This document shows positions 1-8,339 of a DNA stretch of 33,413 bases, piece by piece. The stretch lies in contig JAQTPC010000001.1 in assembly GCA_028713005.1 (NCBI GenBank), positions 1 through 33,413 of the forward strand, in the 5' to 3' direction. Every line of letters begins with the position of its first letter. The first letter of the stretch is position 1. The position numbers and the translations under genes are program-made. This DNA comes from Minisyncoccota bacterium (GTDB lineage: Bacteria > Patescibacteriota > Minisyncoccia > Phycocordibacterales > PALSA-1337). The notes beneath the pieces were generated by a model. The model was given only the letters and a program-made list of their open reading frames with translations. It ran no database searches and had not been told where the DNA came from.

Positions 1-173
1 TCCCGCTTGAAACGGCGATAATTTTTGTCGATCTCGGCCTGCCGTTTCAGGATGGCTCGTTGCGCCTGCGCCGCGAGTTTTGCCTGAACTTTGGCGTAAT
101 CGGCGGCCTGCTTCGCATCCACCACCGCCTGTTCAAAGGTGAACAATGACTGATCGGCAAATGATGTATTCAT
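1..173 (-). CDS. Hypothetical protein, N-terminal part (runs off window), Ala/Gln/Lys-rich helical
   Basis: Minus strand ATG at 173: MNTSFADQSLFTFEQAVVDAKQAADYAKVQAKLAAQAQRAILKRQAEIDKNYRRFKR...; overlaps the upstream stop as ATGA (170-173). Confidence 0.55.
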   Translation of the reverse strand, partial: MNTSFADQSLFTFEQAVVDAKQAADYAKVQAKLAAQAQRAILKRQAEIDKNYRRFKR

Positions 174-475
174 TTGCGACGCGGGTTGAGGATTTTCACC
201 TCGGCATGAGGTGAGACACGAAACAGCTTTGGTGGCGGTTGAAACCGCACCGGCTTGTCGAACCTTGTTTTGAAGTCCCGCACCCGCTGGTTCATGATGA
301 CAACCGCCGAACAATCATTGACGCGAATGACCCGGCACAACCGTTCGTTGAATCGGAAGACATCCCCGGCCCGCAACCGGAAGGGATGTTCCGCAACCTG
401 CCAGATGATGCCGAATTCGGCTTGGTTCGGATCGTGTCCGTTGCGCTTCTTGCCGGGTGGTGGTTTCTTTTTCAT
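170..475 (-). CDS. Hypothetical protein (101 aa)
   Basis: Intact ORF; start overlaps the upstream gene stop by 4 nt (472-475), consistent with translational coupling. Confidence 0.6.
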   Translation of the reverse strand: MKKKPPPGKKRNGHDPNQAEFGIIWQVAEHPFRLRAGDVFRFNERLCRVIRVNDCSAVVIMNQRVRDFKTRFDKPVRFQPPPKLFRVSPHAEVKILNPRRK

Positions 476-801
476 AACCCGAAGTCCTCCATCGTAGAAG
501 CAATGCCGTCCTCGTCGTCACCCAACAATTCGACGATGCCAGCTTTCATGGCGGCACGGTCGGGATCGGGCTTGGCATCCTTGGGGCAACAGGGACACCG
601 CATGACATTGAAGATCGAGCTGCCGAACTCATAGCCAACGACCTTCAATTTTTCCCGATAGCGGTCGAGCAGCCTTGATTTCGGTGATAATTCTGTCCAC
701 GCCTTCGCTTCGGTGTGGGACAGGTCGGTTTCAAAGATGGCGTCGTGCCGCAGGTGATATGTATCCCACGGCTCGCCACAGGTGGTGCAATGAACATCCA
801 T
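472..801 (-). CDS. Cys-rich (zinc-ribbon-like) hypothetical protein; start re-assigned to ATG at 801
   Basis: MDVHCTTCGEPWDTYHLRHD...RCPCCPKD; CxxC pairs; AAAGGAGA Shine-Dalgarno just upstream of 801. Confidence 0.65.
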   Translation of the reverse strand: MDVHCTTCGEPWDTYHLRHDAIFETDLSHTEAKAWTELSPKSRLLDRYREKLKVVGYEFGSSIFNVMRCPCCPKDAKPDPDRAAMKAGIVELLGDDEDGIASTMEDFGL

Positions 802-880
802 GATGAATCTCCTTTCGGTGTGTGGTTGAAATGAACCCTGAATACCCAACGTGAAGAATGCCATGCCGTCACGAGGAGGA

Positions 881-913
881 AGGAGACGGGTAAACTTGCC
901 GAGAGAGGCAAGT
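881..913 (-). promoter_or_regulatory. Repeated hairpin+tail element, copy 1
   Basis: Minus-strand read: ACTTGCC TCTCTC GGCAAGT TTACCCGTCTCCT; same motif at 3857, 4806 and 10366. Confidence 0.75.
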
Positions 914-970
914 GACAAATCAAATCTGAATCAGAAAATGTAGAAATTGACGCGCCCCCAACAATGAAAG

Positions 971-1636
971 ATGATTTTTCCCATGCTCAAGGGCACTCAA
1001 ATTATTCAGCAAATTCAAATGGTCTTTGAAATCTGTGGTGGGTGGTGGTCAGCCATGAGCGGGGCCATTTCAATCCCATTCGGCTTCATCGCGCTTTTTG
1101 CAGAGGGAAATCCCAGGACCTATTTTGCGGCGCTTGCCTTTATTGCCCTCTGGGTTTTCGCCATCGGCGTTGTCCGAAAGAACTACAAGATACTGGTGAT
1201 ACAGAAACCTGAAAGGACTCGGGCGTTGTTGACAAAGATGGTTGACAGCATTCGCTCTGAAAAGCCCATCAGGACCGGATCTGTTGCCAATGACTATTGG
1301 AGAAGCATGCAGCCTGCCGATCCTATCGGTGCGCTGATAAAATTTTCAGATGAGATTCAAAGTGAAGACGATCTCAAATGGCTCTGCGGGGAATTCATTA
1401 AGCTTGGATATGTCAGCCCTTTCAAGCCATTCGAGCCGCAGTTGGGAAAAGATGTTGCTTGGCTGCCCATATTAAAGGAAGCGCGACTGAACCAGCATGA
1501 GATAAAAGATCAGGGCCGGCTTCTTCAGTTCCTTGCCTTAACTTGGACAGGCAAAGAAATGTGGAAACAGGGGCAAGCGCGTGTGACGGCAAACCCGACC
1601 CTCGAAAATGAAACCGTTTCGGTGAGGAACGAATAA
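971..1636 (+). CDS. Hypothetical membrane protein (two predicted N-terminal TM segments), divergent cargo gene
   Basis: 221 aa ORF with hydrophobic stretches (AMSGAISIPFGFIALFA; YFAALAFIALWVFAIGVV); followed by a terminator. Confidence 0.6.
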   Translation: MIFPMLKGTQIIQQIQMVFEICGGWWSAMSGAISIPFGFIALFAEGNPRTYFAALAFIALWVFAIGVVRKNYKILVIQKPERTRALLTKMVDSIRSEKPIRTGSVANDYWRSMQPADPIGALIKFSDEIQSEDDLKWLCGEFIKLGYVSPFKPFEPQLGKDVAWLPILKEARLNQHEIKDQGRLLQFLALTWTGKEMWKQGQARVTANPTLENETVSVRNE

Positions 1637-1637
1637 A

Positions 1638-1662
1638 AGCCCCGCGACTGAATCGCGGGGCT
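1638..1662. terminator. Bidirectional terminator-like hairpin between convergent genes
   Basis: AGCCCCGCGA-CTGAA-TCGCGGGGCT perfect 10-bp stem. Confidence 0.75.
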
Positions 1663-1667
1663 ATGAA

Positions 1668-2411
1668 CTAAAGAACGAACTCTTGCTGTTGCAACGACGA
1701 TTGAATCCGCTCCACTTCAAACGGCGCGGGCGGCTCTCCCTGTTCCTTCGCCTCCGGCGTCTGTGGCCGTAAGACATAGGGAAGCCAGGGAGCGATGTAA
1801 TGGATGTTCGACCACGCTGCCCAATACTCACTGGACAGCGTGTTGCCGTGGATGACTCGTGTGGGAATACCCCACAGTGTTGTGTTGATGAACGCCATGT
1901 CGCAAGCCGTGCGATTGATGTCAATCGCCGTCACCCGCAACCGGCGTCTCACCTCCGGCGAACACGCTTCACCCACCGACAGAATCATCGCTCCCGCACC
2001 GCAGGCCGGTTCACAGACAGTGATCGGCCCTTCAGTCGGCAATGATTCCATATCGCCCATCGTCATTTTTGCCATTAGGTCGCAGACGTGTTTCGGCGTG
2101 TGAAATTCGCCGTTCCATTTTTGTCCCTTCGTCGAGATGGCGCAATCCATGTAGTAGCCGCCCAAAATGTCCTCGAACGGTTTGGATTCCATCTCGCTCA
2201 CCAGTGCGCCAAGTGCTTTCGCGAACAATTCCAAGCCAGCTTTGTCCCATTGTTTGGCTTCCTCCAGATATTCCGCCTCGCGCGTCTGCGCGGCGACCGC
2301 ACAGGCGGCGAGACGGATGAAGGCGTCAAAGACACGGCGCGTGTCGTGACGGCGGAACAAGGGTTCAAGGATGGTTCGGAAATCGCTCAGTGGCGATTTC
2401 CGGGCACTCAC
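1668..2411 (-). CDS. N6-adenine DNA methylase-like protein (HsdM-fold, motif I present)
   Basis: EFHTPKHVCDLM and CEPACGAGAM (motif I); GTG start at 2411 overlaps upstream stop (GTGA); no NPPY/NPPF motif seen. Confidence 0.65.
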   Translation of the reverse strand: MSARKSPLSDFRTILEPLFRRHDTRRVFDAFIRLAACAVAAQTREAEYLEEAKQWDKAGLELFAKALGALVSEMESKPFEDILGGYYMDCAISTKGQKWNGEFHTPKHVCDLMAKMTMGDMESLPTEGPITVCEPACGAGAMILSVGEACSPEVRRRLRVTAIDINRTACDMAFINTTLWGIPTRVIHGNTLSSEYWAAWSNIHYIAPWLPYVLRPQTPEAKEQGEPPAPFEVERIQSSLQQQEFVL

Positions 2412-2728
2412 AAAGCGCCTTCCGGTATTGGTTCCTGAAGTTCTTGAAGCACCCGCTCTATTTCCCCCGTGGTGATTTCCCATGACCGATGTGGCAAAGC
2501 CGCGATGACCGCCCATTTGAAGCGTTGGTGGAAGCTTACCGCCTGTTCGTCATTCCTGCAATGATCGGCCAGAATGGCAAGGGCCAGTTGGGCCGGCCCG
2601 CTGCCTCCATAGCCCCATTCAAACCCCGTTGGACTGTGATTCCACAGGTCCAGCCGGGGATTCAAGCGGCGTCCGTCCACCGTGACGATGACGGCATACC
2701 CCTCGCGCCGGCCTGAATACTGTTTCAT
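2408..2728 (-). CDS. DUF6166-like protein
   Basis: NHSPTGFEWGYGGSGPAQLALAILADH is characteristic of DUF6166 proteins; 4-nt overlap with the primase gene. Confidence 0.75.
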   Translation of the reverse strand: MKQYSGRREGYAVIVTVDGRRLNPRLDLWNHSPTGFEWGYGGSGPAQLALAILADHCRNDEQAVSFHQRFKWAVIAALPHRSWEITTGEIERVLQELQEPIPEGAL

Positions 2729-3762
2729 TTCAGGCCCTCCACGATGTCCGCCAACTCGTCGTCGGTGAGATGTTCGGGTTCCATGTCAGGCCGTTCAAAC
2801 TGATGCACCCGGACGTAACAGAACTTGGACAGACGAACCACGATGTCCTCTCGCCCGGTAATGCCCGCCTCATTTTCATCGAGCATGATGATGATGTGAC
2901 TGTCACGCTTGACGTAGTGCCGGATCATTTCCTCCTGCACTGAAGACATGCTGCTGCCCATGAGGGCTACGACTTTCTTGTAGCCGTGGTCATGGATTTT
3001 CATGCAATCGAAGAAACCCTCGACGATGAGCAATGGTTTGTCGGCTGGCTCTCTGAACGCCCGGTCAATGTTGAACAACTCCTGCGATTTCTTGAATCCC
3101 GGCGGGAGCTTGTATTTTTCCGTGTCCTTGTCCGGTGGTTCACCGGGGAAGCGACCGGCATACGCCACGACTTCACCCTTGGGGTTGTGGATGGGAATGA
3201 CGATTCGGCCGGTCATCATGCCTTTGGAGCAGAAACCGATTCCAAAATCTATGATGGTTTCCTCGGACAATCCGCGCTCAACGAGATACGGATGTTTTCG
3301 GTCCAGCTTGTCCAACCGAAACTTCAAAGGCGTATTGGGCTCAGCCTTTTCTGCTGGGGCCGGTGATGTGGCCGTCCGTGTCGCCGGCCTCGGCGCTGGC
3401 TTGGATGTCGGTGTAGCTTCATCGGTTCCGCTTTCATCGTGGTCTGCGGACATGGCCTCGGGATCGAGGTTGAACCATTCGATGGCTTTGAGTGCCGCCG
3501 CATGAATGCTCACATCTTCCATCTCGGCGATGAAATCGAGGACGTTCCCGCCGTGCTTGCACTCGCTAAAGCAATTCCAGATATTCTTGCTGATGCTGAT
3601 ACGGAACTGCGTCGGGTTGCTGCCCCGATGAATCGGGCACGGGCCACTCAAGCTGTCAGTGCCACGCTTGAACTTGTCCAGGATGCCGTAGTGCGTGAGC
3701 ACCTGCTCCATGCTGATTGCTGTTTTGATGGCTTTGAAGTCAACGTAAGGTGTTTTAGACAT
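2725..3762 (-). CDS. DNA primase-like protein (CHC2 zinc finger + Toprim)
   Basis: CPIHRG..FRIS..KNIWNCFSECKHGGNVLDFI (CHC2), LLIVEGFFDCMK and IIIMLDENEAG (Toprim); start at 3762 with AGGAGA SD. Confidence 0.85.
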   Translation of the reverse strand: MSKTPYVDFKAIKTAISMEQVLTHYGILDKFKRGTDSLSGPCPIHRGSNPTQFRISISKNIWNCFSECKHGGNVLDFIAEMEDVSIHAAALKAIEWFNLDPEAMSADHDESGTDEATPTSKPAPRPATRTATSPAPAEKAEPNTPLKFRLDKLDRKHPYLVERGLSEETIIDFGIGFCSKGMMTGRIVIPIHNPKGEVVAYAGRFPGEPPDKDTEKYKLPPGFKKSQELFNIDRAFREPADKPLLIVEGFFDCMKIHDHGYKKVVALMGSSMSSVQEEMIRHYVKRDSHIIIMLDENEAGITGREDIVVRLSKFCYVRVHQFERPDMEPEHLTDDELADIVEGLK

Positions 3763-3853
3763 GATTCTCCTATTGGTATTTGGTTGTGATTGAACTACTG
3801 GCGGTTCGGAAATGAACCGCATTCACAGGCCATGCTACCGCCGGGCAGAAAAA

Positions 3854-4774
3854 TCAGGAGACGGGTAAAGTTGCCGAATCTGGCAAGTCGAGAAGCGGAG
3901 ACAATTCGCCAGTTTTGCCATTACGAAAGACGGGGGAGAACAAATCTTTTTCCAAAACTGATGTGTCGGCAAAAAGGAACAGGCCATGGCCACGCTTTAA
4001 TTTGGAACACGCATCAAGAAGTGACTGCACTCTCGCGGCAATGGTCGTGACGGTAAGAACACGGAAACGATGAATACCAAGCTGGCGCACATGAACCTTG
4101 TTGCTCCATGTTGATTCGTATGCGAGCAACTTGCGACGAAAGGATGTTTGAAAAAGATTTTTGCGGACAACAGGCATCGTCCCCCGGTCAGCCTCAAGGA
4201 AGAAGTAGGCCCGCTCTGGTCGGCCTGCGCGGTCGGTGAATTCCAAGGCAAACACGCGGTCGGGGATGACACCGAGCTTCATGCCACCCTCAATCTTCAC
4301 CCACCACTGGAAAGGCTGTTTGGCTGCGGGAAGATCCAGTTCGTCTTCGTAGAGCAACCGAACACCATGTTTCAGACAGGCCCGTTCAATGGACAGCATT
4401 GTCTCGGACACCAGCAGCGCATGTTCAAGAAATACCTGGCCCACCGTCCGGTTTTTCTCGCTCCACAAATGACTGTCGCCGAATTCCTGCTTCAACAGCA
4501 TTCCACCCTTGGTGCTCAAGCCATATACGATGGGGCGGGTGCCGGGCTGGTCATATCTTTGGAGTTGGACGCGGGGCCGCTCCAAGAATCCGTGATGATA
4601 CAGCAACTTCAATCGCCGCAGCACTTGCAGGGAACTGCTGCCAGTCAGGGCGATGATCTGAAGGGAATTCAAAAAGCGATGCCGGTGAACGAGTCGGATG
4701 ATGGTGCGGTCGCGCCCGGTCAATTGCATCGGGGCGACGGCGGCGCGCTTGAAACGGGGAAGTCTTTTTTGCAT
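3854..4774 (-). CDS. Replication-relaxation family-like winged-helix protein
   Basis: N-terminal wHTH: LTGRDRTIIRLVHRHRFLNSLQIIALTGSSSLQVLRRLKLLYHHGFLERP..., then a C-terminal domain typical of mobile-element replication-relaxation proteins. Confidence 0.7.
   Translation of the reverse strand: MQKRLPRFKRAAVAPMQLTGRDRTIIRLVHRHRFLNSLQIIALTGSSSLQVLRRLKLLYHHGFLERPRVQLQRYDQPGTRPIVYGLSTKGGMLLKQEFGDSHLWSEKNRTVGQVFLEHALLVSETMLSIERACLKHGVRLLYEDELDLPAAKQPFQWWVKIEGGMKLGVIPDRVFALEFTDRAGRPERAYFFLEADRGTMPVVRKNLFQTSFRRKLLAYESTWSNKVHVRQLGIHRFRVLTVTTIAARVQSLLDACSKLKRGHGLFLFADTSVLEKDLFSPVFRNGKTGELSPLLDLPDSATLPVS
3857..3888 (-). promoter_or_regulatory. Repeated hairpin+tail element, copy 2
   Basis: Minus-strand read: ACTTGCC AGATTC GGCAACT TTACCCGTCTCCTGA (one stem mismatch); upstream of the primase gene. 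Confidence 0.75.
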
Positions 4775-4805
4775 CCCGCCACAATGACGGGGATGAGGAA
4801 AAGGC

Positions 4806-4838
4806 GGGAGACGGGTGAACTTGCCAATGGTGGCAAGT
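4806..4838 (-). promoter_or_regulatory. Repeated hairpin+tail element, copy 3
   Basis: Minus-strand read: ACTTGCC ACCATT GGCAAGT TCACCCGTCTCCC; about 30 nt before the replication-relaxation gene start. Confidence 0.75.
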
Positions 4839-5111
4839 TACTACTCAGCTTTTTTATTAATTTTCCCTACAAATCATACGTTCAATGAGTTTTCTCGCTT
4901 AAAAACTACACTAATTCTTGTTTTTTATTGCCATTGAAAAACAGTTTTGCTAAAGTGATTAGACCTCGGAAGGCCGCATGGTGGAATGCGGTGGTGGGGA
5001 AGCTATGATTTATGTGTTTTTGGCACATGAATTAAGCTGGTTCCAAGCCATAACGAATATGCCAGTCGTGGTTTTGGACAAGTTACATAATCGCAAAATA
5101 GAAGTTGTATT

Positions 5112-5339
5112 ATGAAAACACCTAGAAAGCGGACTTCGTTAGTAGTAGTTAATGCGTTGGTTGCAGTTTTGAAAGATTGCAAAAACTTGGTAGTAAGTTC
5201 CTACAGGCTTGTAAAAGCCACACTGGCATTCTTGCCCAAGCATCTCCTAGTCTCCTTGCTAGTCTCCTTAATACTGGTTGCGCTTGCCGTATTGGAGCGC
5301 CTCATTATACGGGGAGATTTTGACCGCTGGATCGCGTAG
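5112..5339 (+). CDS. Small hypothetical protein with one TM segment
   Basis: 75 aa: basic N-terminus then HLLVSLLVSLILVALAVL; followed by a terminator-like hairpin. Confidence 0.45.
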   Translation: MKTPRKRTSLVVVNALVAVLKDCKNLVVSSYRLVKATLAFLPKHLLVSLLVSLILVALAVLERLIIRGDFDRWIA

Positions 5340-5363
5340 TCAATCTGCTCTGCTGATTCCAAT

Positions 5364-5397
5364 CCCCGTTGCTGCCTTGGTGGCAACGGGGGTCTTT
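5364..5397 (+). terminator. Terminator-like hairpin
   Basis: CCCCGTTGC-N10-GCAACGGGG followed by GTCTTTT. Confidence 0.6.
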
Positions 5398-5615
5398 TGG
5401 ACAAAAGTAAACCCACCCTGTTTTGGCCAGAGTGGGTTCGGTGAACCCTTATTGGGGCGTGATAGAAGGCACGCCTCAATAAGTCGTTCTAAATCAATCT
5501 AGCACGATGCGTTTAAGCCTGCAAATGGCAACGCCCTGTTTCTTTTGAAAACAGGTCAAAGCATTTTTACGAATTGCAACGGCCACGGTTAAGTAATTTG
5601 CATAAAATTGGCTGT

Positions 5616-6902
5616 CTAGTCAACTACTAACAGTTCAAGCCACCCTTTCAACTTGGCTTCAATCTCACCACGCGGCATCGCAAACCGCCCACGCGACCGG
5701 GCAATGATTTCGTTTCTCCGGCCGGTGTAGCTTTCCAGCGGCGGCAGCATTCTTGACCGGAATGGCTCTTGGTTCGCGCCTTCGACGAGCAGCTTCACTA
5801 CGGCTTCATATCGCTCTAAGTCGGCTAGGGCCGTGGCCGAAATCGTTTTGCCGAATTCCTTCGTCATCAATTCCGCATCGGGATAGCCGATGCGGAAGGC
5901 AATCAGTGTTCCCACGTTGCCAAACACCGCCTGCCGGATCGTTTCAGGTAGTTGATCAATGTATTGATGAGACAACGTAAGGCAGAGCCGGTATTTGCGT
6001 GCTTCTGCCAGAATCGAGGCAAAGGCATCCGTCGAAAAGTTCTGGAACTCGTCAATGAACAGGTAAAAATCCCGGCGTTCGGATTCCGGCTTGGTGGAAC
6101 GCGCCATTGCACCAAGCTGGAACTGCGTCACCAAGAGCGATCCAAGCAGGTTTGCCTTGTCGTGCCCGAGCTGGCCTTTGGACAGATTGGCGATGAACAG
6201 CCCGGCGTTGTTCATCACATACGGAATATCAACCTTGCTCTGAACCTGTCCCAGGATGTTGCGGATGACGGGATTCAGCAGGAACTGACCGATTTTGTTC
6301 TGTATCGGCGCAATGGCTTCCTGTTTAAAGCGCTCGTCGTAGCTCTCATATTCTTCGACCCAAAACGATTTGATGAACGGGTCTTTGATCCGCTCCACCA
6401 CGCGGGCACGGTAGTCCCGGTCGGTGAGCAGCCGATTGACGCCCAACAGTGTTTCGTCCCGGCAATCGAGCAAAGCCGACACGGCATTGTAGAGAATGTA
6501 TTCAAGCCTCGGTCCCCACGAATCCCGCCAGATGCCCTTGAACGCTGCCACAATGCCGGATGCGACTAGGTGTCGGCTATCAGGTGGGACATCGTGAATC
6601 ACATTCAAGCCGACGGGAAATTCGATGTCGCCCGGATTGAAATACACGACGCCATCCGCCCGTTTGGGCGGAATGTGATTCAACAACTCCTCGGACAAGT
6701 CCCCGTGTGGATCAATGACCCCCACGCCATGCCCCAAGGCGATGTGCTGCAAAATCAGATTTCGCAGCAGGGTCGTCTTGCCGGAGCCGGTTTTCCCGAT
6801 GATATAGATATGCTGGCGCTCATCCACGGCGGCAATGCCAAAGGGCTGGGGTTCGCCCCAGCCATGCCGTTCGCCGATGGTGATGTGTGGTTGATTGTTC
6901 AT
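5616..6902 (-). CDS. Type IV secretion system DNA-binding ATPase / TraD-VirD4-like coupling protein
   Basis: Walker A IIGKTGSGKTTLLRN, GVIDPHGDL, Walker B FYLFIDEFQNF, LSHQYIDQL; probable start ATG 6902 (MNNQPHITIGERHGW). Confidence 0.85.
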   Translation of the reverse strand: MNNQPHITIGERHGWGEPQPFGIAAVDERQHIYIIGKTGSGKTTLLRNLILQHIALGHGVGVIDPHGDLSEELLNHIPPKRADGVVYFNPGDIEFPVGLNVIHDVPPDSRHLVASGIVAAFKGIWRDSWGPRLEYILYNAVSALLDCRDETLLGVNRLLTDRDYRARVVERIKDPFIKSFWVEEYESYDERFKQEAIAPIQNKIGQFLLNPVIRNILGQVQSKVDIPYVMNNAGLFIANLSKGQLGHDKANLLGSLLVTQFQLGAMARSTKPESERRDFYLFIDEFQNFSTDAFASILAEARKYRLCLTLSHQYIDQLPETIRQAVFGNVGTLIAFRIGYPDAELMTKEFGKTISATALADLERYEAVVKLLVEGANQEPFRSRMLPPLESYTGRRNEIIARSRGRFAMPRGEIEAKLKGWLELLVVD

Positions 6903-6965
6903 GGTGCCAGAACCAGCCACCGCACTCCTGCCGCAATGAACAATCCGGCCTGTGGTGGATTTCAT

Positions 6966-7490
6966 ACGGACGCGCCGGCAGAAGTGCTTTGGGGCACGCC
7001 GGCGAGGTAATGAGTGGCTGGTTGTGAAATCCGAACGGGGAAGCCATCGTAGCATGGGGCTCGAAAAACGGACGCGCCGGTTGGCGCGGCTGTTTCAAAA
7101 GAGCGCCTAGTCAGGCGACGCTTTCTCCCTACGAGTAGTGTCTTGACCAGTCTGGTCGTGACGCTCGTTGCCCCGTCGTCCATTCCACGCTTCCGGCGTG
7201 AACCGGTCGCGTGAGCGGACTGGTGGTCGGGGCGATGCCCCTCCTTCCAAAACCAGTCCCCCAACGTGTCGGCGGGTAAGGGCGCTAGCCCGTCCCGACC
7301 GACTGACTTCTTGCTGGCTAAAGGACGACGGTTAGTGTCCTTTAGCCCGGCTAGCCCGTAGGGAGAAAGAAGTCAGTCGGGCGGTAGCCGACGACACGTT
7401 GGGGAGGTCGTGGTGCGGCGGTTAAGCCGTGCCAGTCAATCGTCACGGCGCTAGCCCTCACATATCTTATATGTCGCCCGTTAAAACGGG
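6966..7490. other. Hairpin-dense non-coding region, candidate origin of transfer or replication
   Basis: At least eight short perfect inverted repeats plus a large nested palindrome; adjacent to the T4SS ATPase; no convincing coding ORF. Confidence 0.5.
7259..7404. repeat. Large nested inverted repeat
   Basis: Arms CCCCAACGTGTCG (7259-7271)/CGACACGTTGGGG (7392-7404); CCGACTGACTTCTT (7299-7312)/AAGAAGTCAGTCGG (7367-7380); GGCTAAAGGAC (7316-7326)/GTCCTTTAGCC (7337-7347). Confidence 0.9.
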
Positions 7491-7568
7491 GTGAAATTGC
7501 CACTTGCGCCATCTGGTTTGCGCTTATTTCTTTACATCACCTGCCTATTGGATTTTAGTAACCGCGGT

Positions 7569-8321
7569 ATGCGAACAATTGACGATATTTTGAATTTTCG
7601 CGGGGACATTCCGCCATTTCTCGTGCATCTCACCAGGGATTTTGAAGACATGAACGCCAAGGCGAGACTCAATAAAATTTTAGAGGAACAAAAGCTGCGA
7701 CCAAGCGACAACAAGATCAGTGACGCCAAATTTGGAATACATAATCTGGGCTGGGCGCAGGAAAAATTAACCCGCTATTTTGGGGCAGTATGCTTTACCG
7801 AAACCCCGCTGAACGAGATTCATTGCCTGCTTGAAATTCAATACCGCAACGTCAATCTACAGCCTTATGGGTTGGTATTCCTGAAGGAAAAGTTGAAGGA
7901 AAAATCGGTCGGGCCGGTATTTTATTTCAATAATGAATACCGGGACAAGACCAGTGTCATTCGCAAGCTGTGTGAGTTGATTGAAAGCGATGATGTAACC
8001 GACCAAGAAGCGGCGGCGCGGCTTTTGCCAATGATCAGTAACTTTGGAAATAAAATCACGCCGATAAACAACATGGCGCAGGATGGCAGAGTGGACTTTT
8101 TATGGGAACGAGAATGGCGGCTTGCCAGTATTTACGCTCCCCTTAATTTCGATTTGGCCACGGACGTATTCATCGGATTGTGTCCGCACACTGAAATCGA
8201 GGAATTTGAACTGGCATATCCAAATGTTATGTTTATTGATCCGCGTCGAAACACAAAATGGTATGCCACAAAACTGATTGAAGCCCGCCAGCGGCTTAAT
8301 CTTAAGGTTTCCGTCGTATAG
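7569..8321 (+). CDS. AbiGi/DUF2971-like protein (possible abortive-infection or toxin-antitoxin component)
   Basis: PFLVHLTRDFE..., RYFGAVCFTETPLNEI..., VFYFNNEYRD..., FLWEREWRLA motifs; ATG 7569 (a GTG at 7491 is also possible). Confidence 0.5.
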   Translation: MRTIDDILNFRGDIPPFLVHLTRDFEDMNAKARLNKILEEQKLRPSDNKISDAKFGIHNLGWAQEKLTRYFGAVCFTETPLNEIHCLLEIQYRNVNLQPYGLVFLKEKLKEKSVGPVFYFNNEYRDKTSVIRKLCELIESDDVTDQEAAARLLPMISNFGNKITPINNMAQDGRVDFLWEREWRLASIYAPLNFDLATDVFIGLCPHTEIEEFELAYPNVMFIDPRRNTKWYATKLIEARQRLNLKVSVV

Positions 8322-8339
8322 CCAGCTCCCGACAACGGT

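Noticed and set aside
2042-2438. Overlapping plus-strand ORFs (2042-2320, 2088-2438, 2167-2349) opposite the methylase gene
   Set aside because: Arg/Ser-rich antisense frames typical of GC-rich coding DNA; no domain motifs; the minus frame has clear motifs
4148-4888. 246-aa plus-strand ORF opposite the replication-relaxation gene
   Set aside because: Antisense to a gene with recognisable wHTH and operon context; composition not protein-like
5952-7010. Plus-strand ORFs 5952-6569 and 6570-7010 opposite the T4SS ATPase
   Set aside because: Antisense to Walker A/B-containing CDS; artefacts of codon composition
6962-7264. Minus ORFs 6820-7098 and 6962-7264 in the hairpin-rich region
   Set aside because: Composition driven by inverted repeats, no SD or domain motif; region better explained as non-coding
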